64,000 bases of DNA from Elusimicrobiota bacterium (GTDB taxonomy: Bacteria > Elusimicrobiota > UBA8919), in NCBI GenBank assembly GCA_016928195.1, contig JAFGLF010000044.1, positions 248,001 to 312,000 of the forward strand, given 5' to 3'. The notes beneath the pieces were generated by a model. It was given only the letters and a program-made list of their open reading frames with translations. It was not told the DNA's origin and made no database searches. The translations under genes were made by a program, and so were the position numbers. Positions 43,080-49,906 of this stretch are shown here, piece after piece. Position 1 is the first letter of the stretch. Each line of letters begins with the position of its first letter.

Positions 43080-43667
43080 ATGAAATTTATTAGAAAACTT
43101 TATGATTGGGTATTGTCGTGGGCAGAATCCAAACATTCAAACTGGGCTCTTTTTCTGCTGGCATTTGCCGAATCATCCTTTTTTCCGGTACCTCCGGATG
43201 TTCTTTTAATTGCTCTGGCTATAGGAAAACCTGCAAAATCATTTTTCTATGCAGGTATCTGTACTATCGGTTCGGTGATGGGGGGAATCCTCGGCTATTT
43301 TATAGGATATGGTATCTGGGAAATAGTAAAAGACTTTTTCTTCAACTATGTCTTCAGCGAACAGATTTTTATTAAGGTTCAGACATTATATCAGCAGAAT
43401 GCATTTCTGGCTGTATTCACTGCCGGGTTCACTCCGATTCCATATAAGGTTTTTACAATAGCAGGCGGTGTATGCCAGATAGGATTAGCAATATTGATAA
43501 TTGCGTCTGCTTTTTCGCGTGGAGCAAGATTTTTTATTGTAGCAGGATTGTTATGGAAACTCGGCGGACCTGCAAAAAAATTTATTGACAAATATTTTAA
43601 TTTACTTACAATATTGTTTATTGTTCTTTTAATAGGCGGTTTTTTCATACTAAAAAAAATCTTTTAA
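43080..43667 (+). CDS. VTT/DedA-superfamily membrane protein (YqaA type)
   Basis: The 195-residue membrane protein starts with an amphipathic helix, then FAESSFFPVPPDVLLIALAI, GSVMGGILGYFIGYGIWE and AVFTAGFTPIPYKVFTIAGG. These are the glycine/proline motifs of YqaA-type VTT proteins. Related DedA proteins act as lipid flippases or transporters. Placed directly after pcm, probably in one transcript. Confidence 0.88.
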   Translation: MKFIRKLYDWVLSWAESKHSNWALFLLAFAESSFFPVPPDVLLIALAIGKPAKSFFYAGICTIGSVMGGILGYFIGYGIWEIVKDFFFNYVFSEQIFIKVQTLYQQNAFLAVFTAGFTPIPYKVFTIAGGVCQIGLAILIIASAFSRGARFFIVAGLLWKLGGPAKKFIDKYFNLLTILFIVLLIGGFFILKKIF

Positions 43668-43767
43668 GTTCTTATCTTTCGGAATAAAGTTTAGTTCTTA
43701 ATTCTTAACTCTCGAAGTGAAACGTAAATCCGCCGTGGCGGATTAATTCTTAATTCTGTCTTTATAT
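43668..43767. other. Spacer with TCCGCC palindrome before tRNA-Pro
   Basis: TTCTTAATTCTTAACTC-type words and AATCCGCCGTGGCGGATT (about 43727-43744). No promoter stands out. Confidence 0.5.
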
Positions 43768-43842
43768 CGGGGCGTAGCTCAGTCTGGTTAGAGCGCTGCG
43801 TTCGGGACGCAGAGGCCGCTGGTTCGAGTCCAGTCGCCCCGA
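43768..43842 (+). tRNA. tRNA-Pro (anticodon CGG)
   Basis: Acceptor arms CGGGGCG (43768-43774) and CGCCCCG (43835-43841), discriminator A43842. Anticodon stem CTGCG/CGCAG encloses TTCGGGA, anticodon CGG. The T arm CTGG-TTCGAGT-CCAG is normal. CCA is not encoded. Confidence 0.95.
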
Positions 43843-43870
43843 TTCTTAATTCTTAGTTCTGCCTTTATAT

Positions 43871-43940
43871 CGGGGCGTGGCCTAGTGGTAAGGTCCTCCG
43901 CGGAGGACTTGGGGTGCGAGTCACGATGGATCTTTGACCC
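43871..43940 (+). pseudogene. Broken tRNA-Pro copy with a palindrome in the anticodon arm
   Basis: The first 23 bases equal the intact tRNA-Pro(GGG) at 44210. Then seven bases of the anticodon stem are replaced by TCCTCCGCGGAGGAC, after which TTGGGGTGCGAG matches again. The T arm and acceptor 3' end are degenerate (TCACGATGGATCTTTGACCC). It cannot fold as a tRNA. Confidence 0.85.
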
Positions 43941-43961
43941 ACTATAATAGATTTTAAATGT

Positions 43962-44201
43962 ATGTTTTATGTTTATGTTTTGAAAAGTTTAAAGGATAAT
44001 AAGTTATATATAGGACATACATCGGATATTAAAAAAAGAGTTGAATGGCACAATGCAGGTAAACAAAAATCTACAAAATATAGATTACCGTTAAAACTTG
44101 CACATGTTGAAATTTTTTCTTCTCGTTCTGAAGCAATGAGACGTGAAAAAGAATTAAAGACAGGTAAAGGCAAAGATTTTTTAAAAAAGATTATTAAATA
44201 A
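43962..44201 (+). CDS. Small GIY-YIG nuclease-domain protein
   Basis: The 79-residue single-domain protein reads MFYVYVLKSLKDNKLYIGHT, then IKKRVEWHNAGKQKSTKYR and SRSEAMRREKELKTGKGKDF. The catalytic GIY-YIG Tyr residues, Arg (KRVEWHN) and Glu (RREKEL) are present. It sits between a broken and an intact tRNA-Pro copy. A TATAAT at 43943-43948 lies 13 bases before the ATG. It is most like short stand-alone GIY-YIG ORFs found beside tRNA genes. Confidence 0.88.
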   Translation: MFYVYVLKSLKDNKLYIGHTSDIKKRVEWHNAGKQKSTKYRLPLKLAHVEIFSSRSEAMRREKELKTGKGKDFLKKIIK

Positions 44202-44209
44202 GATAACAT

Positions 44210-44281
44210 CGGGGCGTGGCCTAGTGGTAAGGCACTCGCTTGGGGTGCGAGAGACCGTGGGTTCAATTCCCACCGCCCCGA
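44210..44281 (+). tRNA. tRNA-Pro (anticodon GGG)
   Basis: Acceptor arms CGGGGCG (44210-44216) and CGCCCCG (44274-44280), discriminator A44281. Anticodon stem CTCGC/GCGAG with loop TTGGGGT gives GGG. T arm GTGGG-TTCAATT-CCCAC. No encoded CCA. Confidence 0.95.
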
Positions 44282-44303
44282 TTTTAAAACCAAAGATTTA
44301 AAA

Positions 44304-44378
44304 CGGGACGTAGTGGTAAGGTCCTCCGCGGAGGACTTGGGGTGCGGATGGGTTTCCGCCACGGGCGGACCCCGATTC
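44304..44378 (+). pseudogene. Second broken tRNA-Pro copy with the same palindrome
   Basis: CGGGACGTAGTGGTAAGG, a shortened tRNA-Pro 5' half, is followed by the same TCCTCCGCGGAGGACTTGGG insert. Then come GGTGCGG and a TCCGCCACGGGCGGA palindrome where the T arm should be, ending CCCCGATT. Confidence 0.75.
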
Positions 44379-44420
44379 TTAACTAATAACTGACAACTTG
44401 TAGAATATTATTAAAAATAA

Positions 44421-45977
44421 ATGCTTTATAAAAAAGTAATACTTACAAATAAATCCCACCATATTATAAAGCTTTGTCTTTTAATTACACTCATTTTCTC
44501 ATTTTATTTAACATGCCTGGGCAATGAAATAACTTATAAAAACGGCTGGTTTTATGTTGACAGTGAAAGATTTTTTGTAAAAGGTGTCTGTTTTTTTGAA
44601 AATCATACAGTTGACGGAAAATTTACAAGATTGCCGCTGAACATAATAGACAGTGAGTTCAAGCTAATCAAAGAAGCAGGGTTCAATACTATACGCTCAC
44701 AGTTAAACTCAGAAGAGCTCAAACTTGCAGAAAAACACGGGCTTATGGTCATGCAGGGCGCCAACCATCTTTTCTTTTCCGAAGAATATAAAAATCCCAA
44801 ATTTATTGAAGAACAAAAAACAACAACAAAAAAAATCATGCAGTATTCCAAAGAGCATGACAACATTCTTTTTTATATTATAGATAATGAACCTAATGTA
44901 AAAGCAATATACCGGCAGGGAGAGAAAGCAATAACAGGATTTTATAATTCACTGATAAATACGGTTAAAAACGTACAGACGAATGCGGTAGTTTCAATGG
45001 CTTCAATGCCGCCTGTCTCGTTTCTGGACCATACTATTTTTGACTGTTTGTCATTGAACCTTTATCCGTATTATCCGGCATCTTTTGACTGTGTTAGTTA
45101 TTCTGAATATGCGGAATGGTTCAAAAATAAATATGCAGATGGCAAACCTTTTATAATAAGCGAATACGGATGGGATGTAACAAGAGGCGAACACGGTTTT
45201 AGCGAAAATATGATACGCCTTCTTAACGAACAAATAAAATCCGGAGCAACAGGCTCATTTTTATTCACATGGCGGACATTCGGGACAGAAGGTAAAGATG
45301 ACAATAACTGGTTTGGTATTGTTCCTAATAATGGCGGATGGGATAGTTATAAAGCCAAGCCTCGTAATATTTACTATGACCTTAAAAACTATTTTCAGGC
45401 AATCATAATTGAACCTAAAAAAGAAGAAGTTTATTATAAGGAACTGCCTGTAGAGGTGTATGGAACAGATAAAACCGGAAGTATAAGCATCAGTTTTAAT
45501 AAGAAAATATACTCTCTTAAGAAAAAAGGTAAATACTGGTGGACAGTAAAAATACCGTTATCCTCCGCTGAAAAAGGCAAGAAAATATTAGCCGTTACAT
45601 CAAAGGATAAAAAAGGGAAAATATTGGTTAAAAAGGAAGTACCTTTTTACATACTTCCGGAAAAGAAATCGTTGAGTGTAAAAATAACCAGGCAGTTCCG
45701 TGAGTTAAATGAAACAGATACTTACAAGGCAAAAATAAGAGTAACTGACCATAACGGGAATCCTATACCAAACTGTATAATCAAATTAGGGGTCAACCAG
45801 ACAGAAGTTGATGTCTGGACATGTAAGGTTTTTACAGGCAAGACCGATAAAAACGGGGAATATTTTTTCAGATATAACCGTGTTAAGCAGGGATATTTTA
45901 CATTAATGGCTGGTATTCACGGAAGTGACCCCGGTATTAAAACATACTGTGATGTTGATATTGTTAGGATAAATTAA
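44421..45977 (+). CDS. Secreted clan GH-A-type glycoside hydrolase
   Basis: The 518-residue protein has an N-terminal signal/anchor segment (KLCLLITLIFSFYLTCLG). A (beta/alpha)8 barrel spans about 40-330: VDSERFFVKGVCFFEN, AGFNTIRSQL, FYIIDNEPN with the likely acid/base Glu157, and FIISEYGWD with the likely nucleophile Glu248. Two beta-sandwich-like segments follow (about 335-410 and 425-518, the latter Ig/transthyretin-like). Family and substrate cannot be fixed. A GH144-type gene lies 18 bases downstream. Confidence 0.78.
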   Translation: MLYKKVILTNKSHHIIKLCLLITLIFSFYLTCLGNEITYKNGWFYVDSERFFVKGVCFFENHTVDGKFTRLPLNIIDSEFKLIKEAGFNTIRSQLNSEELKLAEKHGLMVMQGANHLFFSEEYKNPKFIEEQKTTTKKIMQYSKEHDNILFYIIDNEPNVKAIYRQGEKAITGFYNSLINTVKNVQTNAVVSMASMPPVSFLDHTIFDCLSLNLYPYYPASFDCVSYSEYAEWFKNKYADGKPFIISEYGWDVTRGEHGFSENMIRLLNEQIKSGATGSFLFTWRTFGTEGKDDNNWFGIVPNNGGWDSYKAKPRNIYYDLKNYFQAIIIEPKKEEVYYKELPVEVYGTDKTGSISISFNKKIYSLKKKGKYWWTVKIPLSSAEKGKKILAVTSKDKKGKILVKKEVPFYILPEKKSLSVKITRQFRELNETDTYKAKIRVTDHNGNPIPNCIIKLGVNQTEVDVWTCKVFTGKTDKNGEYFFRYNRVKQGYFTLMAGIHGSDPGIKTYCDVDIVRIN

Positions 45978-45995
45978 ATAAACAGGAGGGAACTT

Positions 45996-47336
45996 TTGTA
46001 TAATTTTTTTAAAATCACACTGATATGTCTTATGATTTCCTCATACTTGTATGCGGAAAAGACAGGGAAATCCCGCCTAACAAAAGATGAAATTGATTAT
46101 CTTAAAGGAGTCAATTCAGCTACATTCAGTTATCTGGATTATTTTGTTTATACCAAAACAGGAATGCCGTATGATGTCAGCGACTACAGAAAAGTAACTT
46201 CCATAACAAATATAGGCTTGTATATGGCAAGTCTGGCTGTGGCAGGCAAAATCGGGATAATTCCGGAAGATGAAGCGATAAAGAAGCTGGATATAGCAAT
46301 GACTTCTCTTGAAAAAATAGAACGGTGGAATGGATTCCCTGTAACATGGGTGGATGTAGAAACACTGGAAAAAGGATTCGGAGCGAGCTTTTCTTATGCC
46401 GACCATGTTGGAAATCTTGTATGCAGTCTACTGGTTGTTGAAGGAATATTCCCCGGGGAATTTAAAACGCGTATAGAAAAATTTATATCGGGAATGGACT
46501 TTTATTCAACATATGATCCCAATACAGGATGGCTGAAAGGCGGTTACAATATTGAAAAAAAAGATTTTGACATAAAACAGCCGTGGGGCGACTGGTATTA
46601 CAATCTGCTGGCAAGTGATCAGCATCATTTCTTTCTGCTGGGAATTGCTTTAGGAAAAATTCCTGTAAAGGCATGGGAAAGCCTTAACAGAAATTCCAAC
46701 CCCACAAGTCCGCTGGATAACGAAGTAAAGGAAATATTAAAAAGAAAAGGAATTGCAGATGAATGTGTTTATTATTATCCGGGCATGGAGGGCGGGGGTA
46801 TTTTCATGCAGTATCTGCCGGGTATTTTTATATCCGAAAAAGACCTGCCTATAGGCAAATCGGCGCGGAACTTCGCACGGGCACAAATTGAACTTTCGCG
46901 TTCGCTGGGATTCTATCCTTTCTGGGGTATTTCCGCTTCGGAATCGCCGGATTCAAAAGATTATTACGGATGGGGAACATTGAAAAAACATGTTGTTACG
47001 CCTCACGCCTCCGTTCTGGCAATAGATTATTTTCCTGAAGAGGTAGTGGAAAACTTAAAAGCCCTTGAAAAAAAAGGAATGCGTCCTGTTTATAAGGCAA
47101 AATCCAACGGTAAAAAAGTTGATGCTGATTTTGGTTTTACGGATTCGTATGATATAAAAGCTAATCTTGCTTCAAAAAATTATCTCTGCCTGGATCAGGC
47201 GATGCTGTTTTTAAGTCTTTCAAATTTTTTATATGATGATGTTGTCAGGAAAAATTTTGAAAAATCACCGATGGGAAATAAGGTAGCAAAAAAAGTTATC
47301 GAGTTGGAAAAAAATAAAAAATTTCCACCAAAGTGA
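45996..47336 (+). CDS. Glycoamylase-like (GH144-type) secreted protein
   Basis: The 446-residue protein has a signal peptide ending YLYA and an (alpha/alpha)6-type domain. Matches to the glycoamylase/GH144 group include PYDVSDYRKVTSITNIGLYM, SADHVGNL-like SYADHVGNLV, FYPFWGISASESPD, VVTPHASVLAIDYFPE and FGFTDSYD. GH144 members cleave beta-1,2-glucans. It starts with TTG at 45996, supported by AGGAGGG five bases upstream. It is paired with the upstream GH-A gene for extracellular polysaccharide breakdown. Confidence 0.82.
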   Translation: MYNFFKITLICLMISSYLYAEKTGKSRLTKDEIDYLKGVNSATFSYLDYFVYTKTGMPYDVSDYRKVTSITNIGLYMASLAVAGKIGIIPEDEAIKKLDIAMTSLEKIERWNGFPVTWVDVETLEKGFGASFSYADHVGNLVCSLLVVEGIFPGEFKTRIEKFISGMDFYSTYDPNTGWLKGGYNIEKKDFDIKQPWGDWYYNLLASDQHHFFLLGIALGKIPVKAWESLNRNSNPTSPLDNEVKEILKRKGIADECVYYYPGMEGGGIFMQYLPGIFISEKDLPIGKSARNFARAQIELSRSLGFYPFWGISASESPDSKDYYGWGTLKKHVVTPHASVLAIDYFPEEVVENLKALEKKGMRPVYKAKSNGKKVDADFGFTDSYDIKANLASKNYLCLDQAMLFLSLSNFLYDDVVRKNFEKSPMGNKVAKKVIELEKNKKFPPK

Positions 47337-47430
47337 TCAACGCAGATTACACAGAATCCGCCAGCCGGCGGACGCAGATGCCGCAAAAACCAAATCTCTG
47401 CGTAATCCGCGGATAGCAGTTTTCTGCGGT
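47337..47430. repeat. Family E words with AATCCGCCAGCCGGCGGACG palindrome
   Basis: CGCAGATTACACAGAATCCG on the left, CTGCGTAATCCGCGG on the right. Confidence 0.6.
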
Positions 47431-47465
47431 CTCAGCGGAAATTAGTAGTTTTATACTTGAAAAAG

Positions 47466-47741
47466 ATGCTAAAATATAATATAATAATCAGCGGAGAAGT
47501 ACAGGGGGTCGGGTACAGGTATTTTGTTGTTCGGGAGGCAGCCCGGTTTAGAATAGGAGGCTGGGTAAAAAATCTTTCAAACGGAGATGTTGAACTGCTG
47601 GCAGAAGGTGAAAAAGAAACACTTGATAATTTTGTTAATACAATAAAAACAAAACATTCGTGGGCAAGAGTTGACGACATAAAAATTTCAAAAACGGAAA
47701 CCAAAGAAAAAGAATTCAAGAATTTTAATATAATATACTGA
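47466..47741 (+). CDS. Acylphosphatase
   Basis: The 91-residue protein has the acylphosphatase signature ISGEVQGVGYRYFVVREAAR (catalytic Arg) and GWVKNLSNGDVELLAEGE (catalytic Asn). It hydrolyses acyl phosphates. ATG at 47466 is chosen; a TTG at 47457 is also in frame. TATACT at 47451-47456 lies nine bases before the ATG, another near-leaderless arrangement. The stop (TGA) begins a family A array. Confidence 0.92.
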   Translation: MLKYNIIISGEVQGVGYRYFVVREAARFRIGGWVKNLSNGDVELLAEGEKETLDNFVNTIKTKHSWARVDDIKISKTETKEKEFKNFNIIY

Positions 47742-47885
47742 TTACAGCGATAAAAAGAATACGATTACAGTGATAAACAGACGATATTAACGATAAGGGA
47801 AAGTCTTATCGCTGATATCTGTAGTTCATCGCCGGTATCAGTGACTTATCTCTGGTATCGTTAGTTTATCGTTGTTATCAATATT
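47739..47885. repeat. Family A array starting at the acylphosphatase stop
   Basis: TGATTACAGCGATAAAAAG, GATTACAGTGATAAACAG, GATATTAACGATAAGG on the left; TATCGCTGATATCTG, TCATCGCCGGTATCAG, TTATCTCTGGTATCG and TTATCGTTGTTATC on the right. Confidence 0.75.
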
Positions 47886-47901
47886 CCGAAGGAGTATCTA
47901 T

Positions 47902-48744
47902 ATGGATATGCTTGACCCTGTAAAACTTTATTTTTCAACGATTAAGAAAATCCCGAAAATAACACGACGCGAAATCGAAGTATTGAGTCCGAAAATTGCA
48001 AAAGGCGACAAAAATGCAAAAAAGAGAATGATCGAAGGGAACCTGCGGCTTGTGGTACCGATCGCCCGAAAATATTATAAGCAGGGGATATCATTTTCCG
48101 ATTTAATTGAAGAAGGCAACCTGGGTTTAATAAGGTCGATTGAAAAATTCGACATAAAAAAAGGGTATTACTTTTCGACTTATGCAACCTTCTGGATAAC
48201 ACAATATATATCGCGTTATGTTTCTTCACAGCTTAAGACAATACGTATACCGGAACACATAGTGGCACGTCTCAGAAAATGGCTAAATGAATTCGAAAGA
48301 CTGAAACATAAACTTGGCAGGAAACCTACACCTAACGAAATAGCTAAAAGATTAAAACTTTCACCCACTGATATCATCCGGCTTTTGGAAAACCTGGAAG
48401 TCTCCAAAAAGGTTGCTTCGCTTGATATGAAGATAGATGAGGACCAGTCTATTTCATTATCGGATGTTATATCCGACGGCGGAAAAACCGATCCTACTAT
48501 TTTTATTAAATACCTGAAAATAACAAAACAGGTGGGCACTGTACTTGATAAACTTTCGCTGAAAGAAAGAAAGATAATAATTATGCGGTTCGGATTGGAA
48601 GAAAAAACTCCGCATACACTTGAAGAAGTCGGAAAAATAATGAACCTGTCCCGGGAAAGAATCCGTCAGATTGAAGGGAGAGCCTTTTCAAAAATTAAAC
48701 AAGCTGTTTTAAAACTAAGATATCTTGAAAAAGACGAAATGTAA
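47902..48744 (+). CDS. Sigma-70-family RNA polymerase sigma factor
   Basis: The 280-residue sigma factor has region 1.2 (DPVKLYFSTIKKIPKI), region 2 (GNLRLVVPIARKY, FSDLIEEGNLGLIRSIEKFD, FSTYATFWITQYISR), region 3 and region 4 with TLEEVGKIMNLSRERIRQIE. It lacks region 1.1 and is shorter than a typical RpoD, so it may be an RpoS/SigB-like group 2 factor. The ATG at 47902 follows AAGGAG; the longer frame runs into repeat DNA. Confidence 0.92.
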   Translation: MDMLDPVKLYFSTIKKIPKITRREIEVLSPKIAKGDKNAKKRMIEGNLRLVVPIARKYYKQGISFSDLIEEGNLGLIRSIEKFDIKKGYYFSTYATFWITQYISRYVSSQLKTIRIPEHIVARLRKWLNEFERLKHKLGRKPTPNEIAKRLKLSPTDIIRLLENLEVSKKVASLDMKIDEDQSISLSDVISDGGKTDPTIFIKYLKITKQVGTVLDKLSLKERKIIIMRFGLEEKTPHTLEEVGKIMNLSRERIRQIEGRAFSKIKQAVLKLRYLEKDEM

Positions 48745-48748
48745 CCAA

Positions 48749-48815
48749 AGCAATTGAAAAGATTGGAAGATTGTAAAGATTTTAATCTTTGTAATTTTTC
48801 AATCTTTTAATTTTT
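48749..48815. repeat. Family F hairpin words
   Basis: AATTGAAAAGATTGGAAGAT on the left, AATCTTTGTAATTTTTCAAT then CTTTTAATTTTT on the right. The T-rich end could help termination after the sigma gene. A copy is at 49381. Confidence 0.65.
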
Positions 48816-48833
48816 AATTAGGAGGTATAATTT

Positions 48834-49376
48834 ATGAATCTGAAAAAGTTGATAAGAGATGTACCGGACTTCCCTAAACAGGGAGTTATTTTTAAAGACA
48901 TAACCCCGTTGCTGAAAAACACAAAGGGTTTTAAGTCGGCAATAAACAACATGGCAAGAAAATACTCCGCCAAAGGCGGATCCGCCTGCGGCGGAAAGGA
49001 CAAAAAAATAGATAGTATTGTTTCTATGGAATCACGCGGATTTATTTTCGGTGCAGCGCTGGCCCTGAAACTCGGCTGCGGGTTTGTTCCTATAAGAAAA
49101 AAGGGGAAGTTGCCGTATAAAACAATACAGGAAGAATACCAGCTGGAATACGGAACGGATGTTCTGGAAATCCATGAGGATGCGATATGCAAAGATGATA
49201 ACATCCTGATTGTTGATGATGTATTGGCAACAGGCGGTACTGCAAAGGCGGTATGTTCCCTGATTGAAAAACTCGGCGGTAAGGTCGCGGGACTCTGTTT
49301 CCTGATAGAGCTTTCGTTTTTAAATCCTTACGAAAAACTAAAAGGCCACGAAATTTTTTCATTAATAAAATATTAA
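48834..49376 (+). CDS. apt: Adenine phosphoribosyltransferase
   Basis: The 180-residue protein has the Apt motifs FPKQGVIFKDITPLL, SMESRGFIFGAALA, and the PRPP loop NILIVDDVLATGGTAKA. It salvages adenine to AMP. Ten extra residues around KGGSACGGK lie between the N-terminal helices and the ESRGF strand. They are encoded by a 30-bp double palindrome (48966-48995), TCCGCC-AAA-GGCGGA-TCCGCC-TGC-GGCGGA, exactly ten codons. A strong GGAGGT precedes the ATG. Confidence 0.95.
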   Translation: MNLKKLIRDVPDFPKQGVIFKDITPLLKNTKGFKSAINNMARKYSAKGGSACGGKDKKIDSIVSMESRGFIFGAALALKLGCGFVPIRKKGKLPYKTIQEEYQLEYGTDVLEIHEDAICKDDNILIVDDVLATGGTAKAVCSLIEKLGGKVAGLCFLIELSFLNPYEKLKGHEIFSLIKY

Positions 49377-49380
49377 AAGG

Positions 49381-49458
49381 GCAATTAAAAGATTGGAAAA
49401 ATTCAGGAAAATTGAAATATTTTAAATTTTTATAATCTTTTTAATCTTTCTAATTGGT
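49381..49458. repeat. Family F hairpin words before tRNA-Arg
   Basis: AATTAAAAGATTGGAAAAAT on the left, TTATAATCTTTTTAATCTTT on the right. Confidence 0.65.
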
Positions 49459-49464
49459 TCTATT

Positions 49465-49538
49465 ACCCCTGTAGCTCAGCTGGATAGAGCATCGGTTTCC
49501 TAAACCGGTTGTCGGAGGTTCGAATCCTCTCAGGGGTA
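49465..49538 (+). tRNA. tRNA-Arg (anticodon CCT)
   Basis: Acceptor arms ACCCCTG (49465-49471) and CAGGGGT (49531-49537), discriminator A49538. The anticodon loop TTCCTAA gives CCT. T arm GGAGG-TTCGAAT-CCTCT. No encoded CCA. Its last 18 bases plus two more recur 258 bp downstream. Confidence 0.94.
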
Positions 49539-49798
49539 TATAAACTACAAATTATCCGCCACGGCGGATTTCGTCCCGGTTTATCGGGACTCAACAAATT
49601 ACAAATTACAAATTGGAAACCGGAGAATTTTTATGGCAGAGCAAGCCAACTGCTTGGCTGTGCTTAGTCCGCCAGCTGGCGGATCGAAGGCCGGAGCCAT
49701 GTCTGAGTTTCCCGAAGGGAAGGCGAAGACGGCGAGGCGGGGTCGAACAAAATATCCGTCAGGATATTTATGTGTGACCGAATCCTCTCAGGGGTATA
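49521..49798. mobile_element. Segment between direct repeats of the tRNA-Arg 3' end
   Basis: CGAATCCTCTCAGGGGTATA occurs exactly at 49521-49540 and 49779-49798. The 238 bases between hold a TCCGCCACGGCGGA palindrome, 7-bp CAAATTA words, and TCCGCCAGCTGGCGGA. This resembles an att-flanked insertion or a tRNA duplication without cargo. The 68-residue open frame across it has no protein-like features. Confidence 0.55.
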
Positions 49799-49800
49799 GA

Positions 49801-49895
49801 AACAGAGCACTAAAGCAGAAGCGCAAAGTGCATAAGTAAACCTGTAAAAACCGAACTGAAGTATCTTTTGCACTTTTGCTCTCTTGCACTTTTGC
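49801..49895. repeat. Family G hairpin word array
   Basis: AACAGAGCACTAAAGCAGAAGC on the left in pieces of up to 11 bp, and CTTTTGCACTTTTGCTCTC with CTTGCACTTTTGCAC on the right, just before a secreted-protein gene. Confidence 0.7.
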
Positions 49896-49906
49896 ACTAA
49901 AACATT

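Noticed and set aside
49633-49839. 68-residue open frame after tRNA-Arg
   Set aside because: It reads through palindromes and a copied tRNA end, and has no protein-like pattern.
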